Shown piece by piece: positions 53,214 to 61,897 of a DNA stretch of 64,000 nt (position 1 is its first letter; the number at the start of each line of letters is the position of its first letter). The stretch is from Microbacterium sp. (GTDB taxonomy: Bacteria; Actinomycetota; Actinomycetes; Actinomycetales; Microbacteriaceae): assembly GCF_026393345.1 (NCBI RefSeq), contig NZ_JAPLAI010000052.1, positions 62,001 to 126,000 on the forward strand. The letters run 5' to 3'. A model generated the notes under the pieces. That model ran no database searches and was not told the DNA's origin. It was given only the letters and a program-made list of their open reading frames with translations. Made by a program: the position numbers and the translations under genes.

Positions 53214-53669
53214 TCACGCCAGGCACGGCGTGAACACGGCGACCGTGACGATCGAGCCCGCCGCAGTGACCGAGACGACGATCCCGTCGTCGTCCGCCCA
53301 CGCTCGCTGGGTGAGGTCCCGGTCGGTGCCGATGGCGTCCCATCGCTCCGCATCCAGCCGGTCGCCGACCGTGTCGAATACGTCGGCGACGTCGCTCTCC
53401 TCCGCCTCGATGGCGAGGGTTCCGGTCGCGACATAGGCGCGCTGGAGCGCCTCGTCCCGGTCGGGACAGGCGACCTCTGCCGGCGGGGCGACCTCGAGGG
53501 TACGGAGGGTCTGCGCGTCCAGCTCCCCGGTGGCATCGACGAGTTCGGTGAAGAGCGCCTCCGCACTCTTCGTGACCACCTCGGGGTCGGGTCCCGCGCA
53601 CGCCGCGAGTGCGAAAACGAGCGCACCGCATCCGGCGAGCGCGGTCAGGCGGGGCAGGGTGCGGGTCAC
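53214..53669 (-). CDS. Small lipoprotein of unknown function
   Basis: 151 residues. The signal MTRTLPRLTALAGCGALVFA leads to lipobox LAAC (Cys at about residue 24). The rest has EVVTKSAEALFTELVDATGEL, two further cysteines (EVACPDRD, TPCLA) that may form a disulfide, and no family I recognise. The GTG start overlaps the stop of the gene encoding the HEAMH protein, so the two proteins probably work together outside the membrane. Confidence 0.75.
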   Translation of the reverse strand: MTRTLPRLTALAGCGALVFALAACAGPDPEVVTKSAEALFTELVDATGELDAQTLRTLEVAPPAEVACPDRDEALQRAYVATGTLAIEAEESDVADVFDTVGDRLDAERWDAIGTDRDLTQRAWADDDGIVVSVTAAGSIVTVAVFTPCLA

Positions 53670-54571
53670 GGCCGGATCACCTCGCGGACCTCATAGTCCG
53701 CGGCGACCGGTTCACTCACCCGCACCCCGAGCGCGGCGAGCTGGTCTCGCAGCCATCCCTCGTACCAGCCGTCGACGTCGCAGGGCGAGGAGGAGTCCGC
53801 GTAGTCGTCCCGGTCGATGCCGTAGACCGCCACCGCACGGCAGCTGGCATCGCTCTCCACCACGCCGACGTAGGAGTCGTGCCCGATGCCGCCGCGCTCT
53901 GCCGAGAGGAACAGCGCGTAGTAGTTCGCGTACTGGTACCAGTGCATCGCCTCGTGGACGAAGATCGGCCACACGAGCCGCTCGCCACCCGGTTCCCACG
54001 CCAGGAACAGCCAGTTGCGGAAGCGGGTGTCGTAGCATCCGCCAGCGCTGTAGCTGAAGGGATCGTCGCCCCCGTTGCTGTAGCCGCAGTTCTCCCCGCC
54101 CGCGTCGAAGAACACCTGGACGTCGGTGGCGCCGATCGAGTCCAGGAACCCCTGCCCATCCGGGTCGTCGCCCGGGATGCGGGTGCCGCCTGGATTCGCG
54201 CGGGAGGGCGCGGGCGCGTCGTTGGACTGCACCCACTCCTGCGCCCCCGCCTGGTCGGCCTGCCAGCCGGCGAGGTCGGTCCGGTACGCCTCCCGCTGCG
54301 CCGCGATCTGCGCGTCAGTCTCGGCTTGCGCCTCGACCGTCGTGGCGATCAGCTCCTGCTGCGACGACGTGAGGGCGCGTTCGGCGTCGGCGCGGAGGCG
54401 AGCCTCGTGGAGGAGCCACACACCCCCCGCGACCGCGGCCAGCACGAGCACGATCGCCAGGGCGAGGAACCAGGGCCACCGCCGTCGACGGCGTCGGGCC
54501 GGCGGATCCGCCCACTCGGCAGGAGGCGCGTCAGACACCGCCTCCTGTGTCTCCGGAACCTCGTCGCTCAT
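53666..54571 (-). CDS. Membrane-anchored protein with a HEAMH motif, possible metallopeptidase
   Basis: 301 residues. A Pro/Glu-rich cytoplasmic head ends in ARRRRRRWPW. One membrane helix follows (FLALAIVLVLAAVAGGVWLL), then a coiled stretch (about 70-110), then an extracellular domain with IFVHEAMHWYQYAN (about residues 203-216). H206-E-x-x-H210 matches the HExxH zinc motif. Paired cysteines (ENCGYS, GGCYDT, ASCRAV, SPCDVD) suggest disulfides. I do not recognise the family; a third zinc ligand is not certain. A GTG one codon upstream is an alternative start. Confidence 0.7.
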   Translation of the reverse strand: MSDEVPETQEAVSDAPPAEWADPPARRRRRRWPWFLALAIVLVLAAVAGGVWLLHEARLRADAERALTSSQQELIATTVEAQAETDAQIAAQREAYRTDLAGWQADQAGAQEWVQSNDAPAPSRANPGGTRIPGDDPDGQGFLDSIGATDVQVFFDAGGENCGYSNGGDDPFSYSAGGCYDTRFRNWLFLAWEPGGERLVWPIFVHEAMHWYQYANYYALFLSAERGGIGHDSYVGVVESDASCRAVAVYGIDRDDYADSSSPCDVDGWYEGWLRDQLAALGVRVSEPVAADYEVREVIRP

Positions 54572-54598
54572 CACGCCGAGGATAGCGGTGCGACGGTC

Positions 54599-55042
54599 TC
54601 AGGCGCTGTGGGTAGACCAGTCCGGTTCCGGTCCGCGGTGGAAGGCGCGTCCCGAAAGCGAGGTGGGAACGATGCGGACGTAGCTGAACTTCACCGTCGG
54701 GATCCACGGCCGCAACGGCAGGGCGTCTGCAGCGGCGACGTCCGCCGAGCTCTCCAGACGGTGGGCGGTGCCGCGAACGATCACGCTCCACGCCGCGTCG
54801 TCGGTGTGATCGTCGACTTCGAAGAGCACCTCGTCGTTGACCGTCAGCCCGAACAGCTTGCTCCCCTCGGCGGTGCGGAAGACCAGCCCGCCGTCATCGA
54901 TGACGTAGTTCACCGGGAAGATGTCGAGCACCTCCCCCACGCGGATCACGAGGCGTCCGAGTTCCTGGGTGGCCAGCCGTTCCCAACACTGCGCGTCGTC
55001 CATCCGCTCGACCGCGTCGGATGCCGTTCCGTACTCGCTCAT
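54599..55042 (-). CDS. Pyridoxamine 5'-phosphate oxidase-like flavin-binding protein
   Basis: 147 residues. The split-barrel pattern is ELGRLVIRVGEVLDIFPVNYVIDDGGLVFRTAEGSKL, VLFEVDDHTDDAAWSVIVRGTAHRLE, then PWIPTVKFSYVRIVPTSLSGRAF. This small PPOX-like family binds FMN, F420 or heme, and the substrate cannot be told from sequence. The start MSEYGTASD has GGAGGAGG upstream. It lies just downstream of gabD on the same strand. Confidence 0.82.
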   Translation of the reverse strand: MSEYGTASDAVERMDDAQCWERLATQELGRLVIRVGEVLDIFPVNYVIDDGGLVFRTAEGSKLFGLTVNDEVLFEVDDHTDDAAWSVIVRGTAHRLESSADVAAADALPLRPWIPTVKFSYVRIVPTSLSGRAFHRGPEPDWSTHSA

Positions 55043-55085
55043 AGCCCCATCCTCCTCCGGGACGTGCACCCGCACCAGCGCGACC

Positions 55086-56450
55086 CTACGGCGCGGTACG
55101 CACCAGTTTCTTGTTCACGAACTCGTCGGCGCCGAGCAGCCCCATCTCGCGAGACGTACCGGAACGCTTCACGCCGCCGAAGGGAAGTTCGGGCGAGTCC
55201 GCGAGCACGCAGTTGATGTAAACCATGCCGGCATCGATCCGGTCGGCGACCCGATCGGCCTGCTCCGGATCGGTGGTGTACACGTACGATCCCAGCCCGT
55301 AGGTCGTGTCGTTGGCGAGCGCGACAGCCTCGTCCTCACCCGAGACGCGGTAGACCACCGCGGCGGGGCCGAACAGCTCCTGCCGGTACACGTCCATCTC
55401 CGGGGTCACATCGGTGAGCACGGTGGGCGGGAAGAACGCCCCGTCACGGTCGCCGCCGGCGACGAGACGGGCTCCCTGCGAGATGGCCGTTTCGACCTGC
55501 TCCGCCAGCCGCTCGGCGGCGGCGACCGACGACAGCGGGCCGAGGGTGGTGTCGGCCGCGAACGGGTCACCCATGACCTGCCCGGTCATCGCGGCGGTGA
55601 ACTTCTCCAGGAACGCGTCGTAGAGGTCGTCGACGACGATGAAGCGCTTGGGCGCATTGCAGGACTGTCCGTTGTTGTCCAGCCGTGCCTCGACGGCCGC
55701 AGCCACGGTCGCGTCGAGGTCCGGGGTGGACAGCACGATGAACGGGTCGGAGCCACCGAGCTCCAGTGCGACCTTCTTGAGGTTGCGCCCGGCGGTCTCG
55801 GCCACCGCGGCGCCGGCACGCTCGGATCCCGTCACCGAGACGCCCTGCACGCGCGGGTCGGCGATGACGGCCGCTGCCTGCTCGTTGCTGATGCGCAGGT
55901 CGAGGTAGGCACCCTCGGGGAGGCCGGCATCCCGGTACATCTGCTCGATGGCGGCGGCCGACTCCGGGCACTGCGGGGCGTGCTTGAGCAGGATCGTGTT
56001 CCCGAGGATGAGGTTCGGGGCAGCGAACCGGGCGACCTGGTAGTACGGGAAGTTCCACGGCATGATGCCCAGCAGCACGCCGAGCGGGGCTTTGCGGACG
56101 ACCGCGGTGCCCTCGCCGAGGATGTCGACCGGCTGATCGGCGGTGATCTTCTCCGCCTGGTCGGCGTAGAACTCGGTGATGTCCGCGGCGAAATCGACCT
56201 CCCCCTCGGCGTGCGAGAGGGGCTTGCCCATCTCGCGCACGATGATCGCCGCCAGCTCGTCCTTGCGTTCGCGGTGGAGCTCGGCGACCCGGCGCAGTCC
56301 CGCCGCGCGCTCGCTCACCGGAAGGGACCGCCACGTCCGGAAGGCCGCATCCGCCGCGGCGATGCGCTGTTCGAGTTCGGCGTCGGTGTGGCTCGGGTAC
56401 GTCGCCTCCGTCTGACCGGTGGCGGGGTTCACGACCGCGTATTCGCTCAT
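55086..56450 (-). CDS. gabD: NAD(P)-dependent succinate-semialdehyde dehydrogenase
   Basis: 454 residues. The aldehyde dehydrogenase core has MPWNFPYYQ, the general-base Glu in VALELGGSDPFIV, and the catalytic Cys in NNGQSCNAPKRF. The ending PFGGVKRSGTSREMGLLGADEFVN is typical of the GabD/Sad group. It oxidises succinate semialdehyde, the GabT product, to succinate. AGGAGC precedes the ATG. The position beside the APC permease, puo and gabT supports the GABA/putrescine role. Confidence 0.9.
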   Translation of the reverse strand: MSEYAVVNPATGQTEATYPSHTDAELEQRIAAADAAFRTWRSLPVSERAAGLRRVAELHRERKDELAAIIVREMGKPLSHAEGEVDFAADITEFYADQAEKITADQPVDILGEGTAVVRKAPLGVLLGIMPWNFPYYQVARFAAPNLILGNTILLKHAPQCPESAAAIEQMYRDAGLPEGAYLDLRISNEQAAAVIADPRVQGVSVTGSERAGAAVAETAGRNLKKVALELGGSDPFIVLSTPDLDATVAAAVEARLDNNGQSCNAPKRFIVVDDLYDAFLEKFTAAMTGQVMGDPFAADTTLGPLSSVAAAERLAEQVETAISQGARLVAGGDRDGAFFPPTVLTDVTPEMDVYRQELFGPAAVVYRVSGEDEAVALANDTTYGLGSYVYTTDPEQADRVADRIDAGMVYINCVLADSPELPFGGVKRSGTSREMGLLGADEFVNKKLVRTAP

Positions 56451-56474
56451 GCGTGCTCCTTCGTGTGAGTGGTC

Positions 56475-58028
56475 TCAGTGTGCCCGATGGCGCCGGCTGG
56501 GCGGCGCGTCGAGGGACAGGGTCTTGCCGCGGAAGAAGTCGGGGCGCACGATCGACTGCCAGATCATCACCACGACGCCCACCAGGATCACGGTGACGCC
56601 CAGCACGAAGACGAGGCCGACGCCGAAGACGTTCGATCCGCTGCCGTAGTCGGGGTCCATCGAGTCGATCAGGGTGGTGACGAACAGCACCGCTAGCACC
56701 GCGCCGCCGACGAGCGGGAACAGGAAGGTGAAGAACACGTTCCGCGCCGAGTCGAACCACTGCTTGCGGAAGTACCAGACACAGGCGAACGCGGTCAGCC
56801 CGTAGTAGAAGCAGATCATCATGCCGAGCGCCGTGATGGTGTCCCAGAGCACGTTCTCGCTGAGGAAGCGCATCACGGCGTAGAACGCCGACGCGACGAG
56901 CGCCGACACGAGCGTCGCGAACCCGGGGGTGAAGAACCGCGGGTGGACGGCCGCGAACCGCTTCGGCAGTGCGCCGTAGTGTCCCATCGCGAGCAGGGTG
57001 CGCGCGGGCGACACGAAGGTCGACTGCAGGCTGGATGCGGAGCTGGTCAGCACGGCGAGCGAGACGAGCGCGGCGAGCGGCCCGAGAATCTGCCCGGACA
57101 GGTGGAAGAAGACGTTGTCCTGGATGTCGGGGTTGCCGAGACCGTACTCGCCCGTCCCGACCCCCGCGAACATGATCAGCGCGACCGCGAGCAGCAGGTA
57201 CAGCGCGACGATGATCACCACGGTGATGGTGGCGGCGCGTCCCGGCGTCTTGTCCGGGTCCTTCGTCTCCTCGTTCATCGTGAGGGTGACATCCCACCCC
57301 CAGAAGATGAAGATCGACAGCGAGAGGCCCGCGGCGACCGCGCTGAACGAGGACACCGCGAACGGGTTGAACCAGGACCAGTCGAACGGCGTCGGGTCGA
57401 ACCCGCTGCCGTTCGCCGCCTGGACGAGGGCGGCGACGGCGAAGATCACCAGCACCACGACCTGGAAGCCGACCAGCACGTACTGCAGCTTCTGCGTGGT
57501 CTGCATGTCGCGGTACGACACGAACGTCGCACCCGCCATGAACGCGAGGCACACCACGACGTTGATGAACGGATTGGCGGCGAGGCCGGCGATGTCCTCG
57601 GCGCCGGTGACCTGCGCGATGAGGAGGAAGAGGAAGTCGACGGCGATGCCGGCGAGGTTCGACAGCACCAGGATGGTCGCCGCGATCAGCCCCCATCCGG
57701 CCAGCCACCCGACCCACGGCCCGAAGGCGCGGGCGGCCCAGGTGAACGAGGTCCCGGAGTCGGGCATGCGGTTGTTCAGCTCGCGATAGCCGAACGCCAC
57801 GAGCAGCATCGGGATGAACCCGACGAGGATGATGGCGGGCACCTGCACGCCGACCTCGGACACCGTGGGGCCGAGGGCAGCCGTCAGCGTGTACGCCGGA
57901 GCGATGCAGGAGATGCCGATGACGACGGCGCCGATGAGGCCGACGGTGCCGGCCGACAGCCCCTTCTGCGAAAGTCCGCCGGTCACCACCGGATCGGCGG
58001 AGGCGGCCTGCTGGTCGGGTGCGCTCAT
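56475..58028 (-). CDS. APC-superfamily amino acid/polyamine permease
   Basis: 517 residues, about 12 helices. GLIGAVVIGISCIAPAYTLTAALGP and RELNNRMPDSGTSFTWAARAFGPWVGWLAGWG are typical APC segments. FWGWDVTLTMNEETKDPDKTPGRAA and SSLQSTFVSPARTLLAMGHYGALPKRFAAVHPRF are typical of actinobacterial putrescine/GABA-type permeases. It probably imports the substrate for the surrounding catabolic genes. It is separated by 1 nt from the upstream USP gene. Confidence 0.9.
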   Translation of the reverse strand: MSAPDQQAASADPVVTGGLSQKGLSAGTVGLIGAVVIGISCIAPAYTLTAALGPTVSEVGVQVPAIILVGFIPMLLVAFGYRELNNRMPDSGTSFTWAARAFGPWVGWLAGWGLIAATILVLSNLAGIAVDFLFLLIAQVTGAEDIAGLAANPFINVVVCLAFMAGATFVSYRDMQTTQKLQYVLVGFQVVVLVIFAVAALVQAANGSGFDPTPFDWSWFNPFAVSSFSAVAAGLSLSIFIFWGWDVTLTMNEETKDPDKTPGRAATITVVIIVALYLLLAVALIMFAGVGTGEYGLGNPDIQDNVFFHLSGQILGPLAALVSLAVLTSSASSLQSTFVSPARTLLAMGHYGALPKRFAAVHPRFFTPGFATLVSALVASAFYAVMRFLSENVLWDTITALGMMICFYYGLTAFACVWYFRKQWFDSARNVFFTFLFPLVGGAVLAVLFVTTLIDSMDPDYGSGSNVFGVGLVFVLGVTVILVGVVVMIWQSIVRPDFFRGKTLSLDAPPSRRHRAH

Positions 58029-58029
58029 G

Positions 58030-58908
58030 TCATGCTCCCTGTCCGCCGCGCGTCCGCGGCACAACCGCCATGGGGACCGGCAGGACGTGCAGCATTTTCG
58101 CCGCCGTCGAGCCGAGGAAGAGTCGCCGCGGCTGCGCGAGCCGGCTGGAGCCGACCATCACGATCTCGGCGGGGGTCCAGTCCAGGTGCTGCACCGCATC
58201 CTCGACGCTCTCGCCAGTACCGACGATCGCCTCCGCCTCCACCCCGGCCGGCAGCGCCGCCCGTGCTTGCGCGAGCACGGCGTCTGCGTGCGTGACGCCG
58301 GTCAGCCGGATGACCCCGGTGTCCACCCCGGCGGGGAGGTCGATGGTGGCCAGCGACACCAGGCGGAGGTCGGCGCGCGCGGCCGCGGCCAGCGCGACGG
58401 CTTCTTCGATCAGTACGTCCCCGCCGGGGCGGGTGCCGAGGGCGGCCGTGATGCGCGGGATGCCGGCATCCACCGGGATGTCGTGCGCACCGGCCGGCGC
58501 CAGGAGCACGGTGACGTCGGCGGAGTGCAGGAGCTCGGAGGCGACGGTGCCGACGCGGTGTCGCCCGCGGAGGCCCCCGTTGCCGGCACCGACGACGATG
58601 ACGCCGGCGTCGAACTCGGCCGCGGCCGCCACGAGCCCGGCGGCGAAGGACTCGCCGTACCGGATGTGCGCACGGGTGGGCACCGCATCCCGGAGCGATT
58701 CGACGGCCTCACGCAGCCAGCCCTCCGCGGTGTGGCGGAGATGCCGGTCGTAGCCGGGATCGGTCGGCGTGATGACGCTGCGGTCATCGCTCGGGAGCAC
58801 CAGCACCATGTCGAGCCGCGCGCCGGTGGCATGAGCGAGCCGCGCACCCAGAGCCAGGGCGTCCGCCCCGGCCGGGGTGGCCGTGTACCCGACCAGGACG
58901 CCGTTCAT
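58030..58908 (-). CDS. Tandem-domain universal stress protein
   Basis: 292 residues with two UspA-like domains. Domain 1 (about 1-145) opens MNGVLVGYTATPAGADALALGARLA and has GAGNGGLRGRHRVGTVASELLHSADVTVLL (G-x2-G-x9-G ATP loop pattern). Domain 2 (about 150-285) has VGSSRLAQPRRLFLGSTAAKMLHVLPVPMAVVP. It likely binds nucleotide and tunes stress or transport. Its start overlaps the puo stop (ATGA), so it is co-translated with the oxidase. Confidence 0.9.
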   Translation of the reverse strand: MNGVLVGYTATPAGADALALGARLAHATGARLDMVLVLPSDDRSVITPTDPGYDRHLRHTAEGWLREAVESLRDAVPTRAHIRYGESFAAGLVAAAAEFDAGVIVVGAGNGGLRGRHRVGTVASELLHSADVTVLLAPAGAHDIPVDAGIPRITAALGTRPGGDVLIEEAVALAAAARADLRLVSLATIDLPAGVDTGVIRLTGVTHADAVLAQARAALPAGVEAEAIVGTGESVEDAVQHLDWTPAEIVMVGSSRLAQPRRLFLGSTAAKMLHVLPVPMAVVPRTRGGQGA

Positions 58909-60266
58909 GCGCGGGCGGCTTCGCCGATGTTCGTGGCGACCAGGCGACCCATCCGGATCGCCCCGTCCACGTGCTGGTATCCGGCGCCGGCCAGGTCACT
59001 GCAGGCGAAGTGGATGGGGCCCACCGGAGTGCGCAGGTCGGCGCCGTACCGGTGCAGCCCGCCGAGGTCGAAGCTCGCGGCGTACGCCCCGCGGGTCCAC
59101 TCCTCGGCGCCCCAGTCGCTCTCGTAATACACGACCGGATCGAGCGCCTCGGGGCCGTAGTAGTGCGCCAGCGACTCGAGGATGCGGGCCTTGCGCTCCG
59201 CCGCATCCAGCCGGAACAGATCGTCGGCATTGAGATCGGAGACGAAGCCGACGAGGGTGCCGCGTTCGTCACCGTGGTTGGTGTTGTCGTACGCCTCGTG
59301 GCAGACCTGGTAGGGGCTGAACGCGGTGCCCGAGAGCCCCTGTTCCCGCCAGAACGGCCGCTCATACACGGCGTGCACCTTGATGACGAATCCCATCGAG
59401 AGGTGCTGGTGCATCTGCTGCTGCAGCCGCGGGAGCGGCGGGACGAACGAGATGCGCGGGTACAGCACCGGCGCGAGGGCGAGGACGACGTAGCGGGCGT
59501 GGACAATGAGGTCGTCGGTGTGCGCGGTGACGCCGTCATCGCCCCACTCCAGGGTGCGGACCGGGCTGTTCAGATGCACGTCGTCGCCGAGACGCTCGGC
59601 CAACAGCTGCGGCACCTGCTGGAGTCCGCCGACGACCCGCTTGTCGAGGATGAAATCGGCGTCCCCCAGGTGCGAGTACGAGCCGGCGGATGCGGCCATG
59701 AGGAGCGATTGCAGTAGCGAGAACGCGTGCGTCGGCTTGGTGAGCATGGCGGAGCCGGTGGCGAAAGCGAGGTTGCGGACCGCCTCGTCGTCGTCGGTCT
59801 GGGCACGGAGCCAGGCATCCCAGGAGACGGCATCCCATTCCGCGGCGCGAGGGTGCGCGTAGGGACGGTCGGGATCGATCTCGGCGACCATGGCGTCGAG
59901 GCGCTCGGTGATCTCCTCGATGACGGCCGCGGTCTCCGGCGCCACCGGGAAGACATCGCCGCTGAAGCGTTTCGGCTCCCCCGCCGGTCCGATGTACACG
60001 CTCTCGCCGTCGCGATAGCGGCTGTAGGTCTCCAGGCCCAGGTCGGCGACCGTGTCGATGAGGGCGTCCTGGTCGGGCGAGACCCACTGTCCACCGATCT
60101 CGAGCGTGGCGCCGTCGATGACGTCGGTCCACAGCCGCCCGCCGACGCGGTCGCGCGCCTCCAGCACGGCGACGGACAGTCCCTGTGCGCGCAGATCGTT
60201 CGCGGCGGTGAGGCCCGCCGCGCCCGCGCCGACGATGACGACGTCCCTCGTGATCTCGGTGCTCAT
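58905..60266 (-). CDS. puo: Flavin monoamine oxidase, putrescine oxidase-like
   Basis: 453 residues. The FAD dinucleotide fold DVVIVGAGAAGLTAANDLRAQG is followed by VLEARDRVGGRLWTD and LEIGGQWVSPDQ, and the C-terminal ACSDLAGAGYQHVDGAIRMG contacts FAD. It matches Puo, which converts putrescine to 4-aminobutanal, ammonia and H2O2. AAGGAG precedes the ATG. The operon order is puo-USP-APC permease-gabD, with gabT upstream. No dehydrogenase for 4-aminobutanal is visible, so gabD or a gene elsewhere must act on it. Confidence 0.88.
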   Translation of the reverse strand: MSTEITRDVVIVGAGAAGLTAANDLRAQGLSVAVLEARDRVGGRLWTDVIDGATLEIGGQWVSPDQDALIDTVADLGLETYSRYRDGESVYIGPAGEPKRFSGDVFPVAPETAAVIEEITERLDAMVAEIDPDRPYAHPRAAEWDAVSWDAWLRAQTDDDEAVRNLAFATGSAMLTKPTHAFSLLQSLLMAASAGSYSHLGDADFILDKRVVGGLQQVPQLLAERLGDDVHLNSPVRTLEWGDDGVTAHTDDLIVHARYVVLALAPVLYPRISFVPPLPRLQQQMHQHLSMGFVIKVHAVYERPFWREQGLSGTAFSPYQVCHEAYDNTNHGDERGTLVGFVSDLNADDLFRLDAAERKARILESLAHYYGPEALDPVVYYESDWGAEEWTRGAYAASFDLGGLHRYGADLRTPVGPIHFACSDLAGAGYQHVDGAIRMGRLVATNIGEAARA

Positions 60267-60424
60267 GTCACTCGCTCCTTCATGTCCTCGTCGTCACTGC
60301 TGCGCTGCTGCTGTGCCTACTCTGCGCCCGGCTTCTCCGCCGGGCCACCCCTATCCCTACGAGCCATCCCGATGCATGCCGCGCGTACCGGGGTGGGTCG
60401 GCGCGAGAGGGGTGACTCGGCGGA

Positions 60425-61780
60425 TCATGACGCCGCCAGCGCGGCGGCCACGACGTCCAGGCCCTCGTGCAGCAACTCGTCGGGGATCGACAGCGGCGGC
60501 AGGAACCGGATGACATTGCCGTAGGTGCCGCAGGTGAGGACGATGACGCCCTCCGCGATGGCGGCGCGGGCGACGGCGCCGGCGAGGGTTGCATCCGGCT
60601 CGGTGGTGCCGGGGACGACGAACTCGACCGCGACCATGGCACCGCGTCCGCGGACCTCGCCGATGCGGGGGTCGCCCGTCTGCAGTGCGGTGAGGCGCTC
60701 GGTGAGTACGGCGCCGACCTGCTGCGCCCGCTCGATCAGCCCCTCGTTCTCGAACACGTCGATGGCGGCGAGCGCCGCGGCGCACGCGATCGGGTTGCCG
60801 CCGTAGGTGCCGCCGAGGCCGCCGACGTGCGAGGCATCCATGATCTCGGCGCGGCCGGTGACGGCGGCCAGCGGGAGCCCCCCGGCGATGCCCTTCGCGG
60901 TGGTGATGAGGTCGGGCACGATGCCGAACAGCTCGCTGGCGAACATCGCACCGGTGCGGGCGAACCCGGTCTGCACCTCGTCGGCGATGAACACGACGCC
61001 GTTCTCGCGGCACCAGCGCACGAGTTCCGGCAGGAAGCCGTCGGCGGGAACGATGAACCCGCCCTCGCCCTGGATCGGCTCGATGAGGACGGCGGCGAGG
61101 TTGCCGGCGCCGATCTGCTTCTCGATCAGGGCGATCGCCTGCCGGGCGGCCGCGTGGCCGTCGAGGCCGTCACGGAAGGGGTAGGACACGGGGGCGCGGT
61201 ACACCTCGCCGGCGAAGGGGCCGAAGCCGCTCTTGTACGGCATGGCCTTGGCGGTGAGCGCCATGGTGAGGTTCGTGCGGCCGTGGTAGGCGTGGTCGAA
61301 TGCGACCACGGCCTGCCGGCCGGTGTGCTTGCGCGCGATCTTCACCGCGTTCTCGACGGCCTCCGCACCGGAGTTGAACAGCGCCGACTTCTTGGCGTGG
61401 TCGCCGGGGGTGAGGCGGTTGAGCGCCTCGGCCACGCCGACGTACGACTCGTACGGAGAGATCATGAAGCAGGTGTGGGTGAACTGCGCGACCTGCGCCT
61501 GCACCGCGGCGACGACCTTCGGGTGAGCGTTGCCGACCGTGGTGACAGCGATCCCCGACCCGAGGTCGATGAGCGAGTTGCCGTCCGCATCCACGACGAC
61601 GCCTCCGCCGGCGGCGACGGCTTCGATCGGCACTGTGTGGCCGACGCCCGCAGACACCGCCGCGGCCTTCCGCTCCAGCAGCGCCGCGGAGCGCGGGCCG
61701 GGGATCGCGGTCACAAGCCGCCGCTCCTGCGGCAGGGCCGGTCCCCCGAGGGGAGCAGAGGTCACGTCGGTGAGGGTCAT
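60425..61780 (-). CDS. gabT: 4-aminobutyrate transaminase
   Basis: 451 residues, class-III aminotransferase. SALFNSGAEAVENAVKIARKHTGR, FDHAYHGRTNLTMALTAK, EPIQGEGGFIVP, FIADEVQTGFARTG and TTAKGIAGGLPLAAV (PLP lysine) are all conserved. It converts GABA and 2-oxoglutarate to succinate semialdehyde and glutamate. MTLTDVTS was chosen as start; TACGCT lies 6 nt upstream, so the mRNA is likely leaderless. It is divergent from the PucR-type regulator. The gap 60267-60424 before puo shows no gene. Confidence 0.92.
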   Translation of the reverse strand: MTLTDVTSAPLGGPALPQERRLVTAIPGPRSAALLERKAAAVSAGVGHTVPIEAVAAGGGVVVDADGNSLIDLGSGIAVTTVGNAHPKVVAAVQAQVAQFTHTCFMISPYESYVGVAEALNRLTPGDHAKKSALFNSGAEAVENAVKIARKHTGRQAVVAFDHAYHGRTNLTMALTAKAMPYKSGFGPFAGEVYRAPVSYPFRDGLDGHAAARQAIALIEKQIGAGNLAAVLIEPIQGEGGFIVPADGFLPELVRWCRENGVVFIADEVQTGFARTGAMFASELFGIVPDLITTAKGIAGGLPLAAVTGRAEIMDASHVGGLGGTYGGNPIACAAALAAIDVFENEGLIERAQQVGAVLTERLTALQTGDPRIGEVRGRGAMVAVEFVVPGTTEPDATLAGAVARAAIAEGVIVLTCGTYGNVIRFLPPLSIPDELLHEGLDVVAAALAAS

Positions 61781-61897
61781 GCCGCGAGCGTAGGGCCGGG
61801 ACGGATACGGCAGCATCCGCCCCCGTGTATACCGAGGACCCCCGGATGCGCCACGATGGACAACGGTGCGACCCGCGCCGCACGAGAGGATCCCTCT

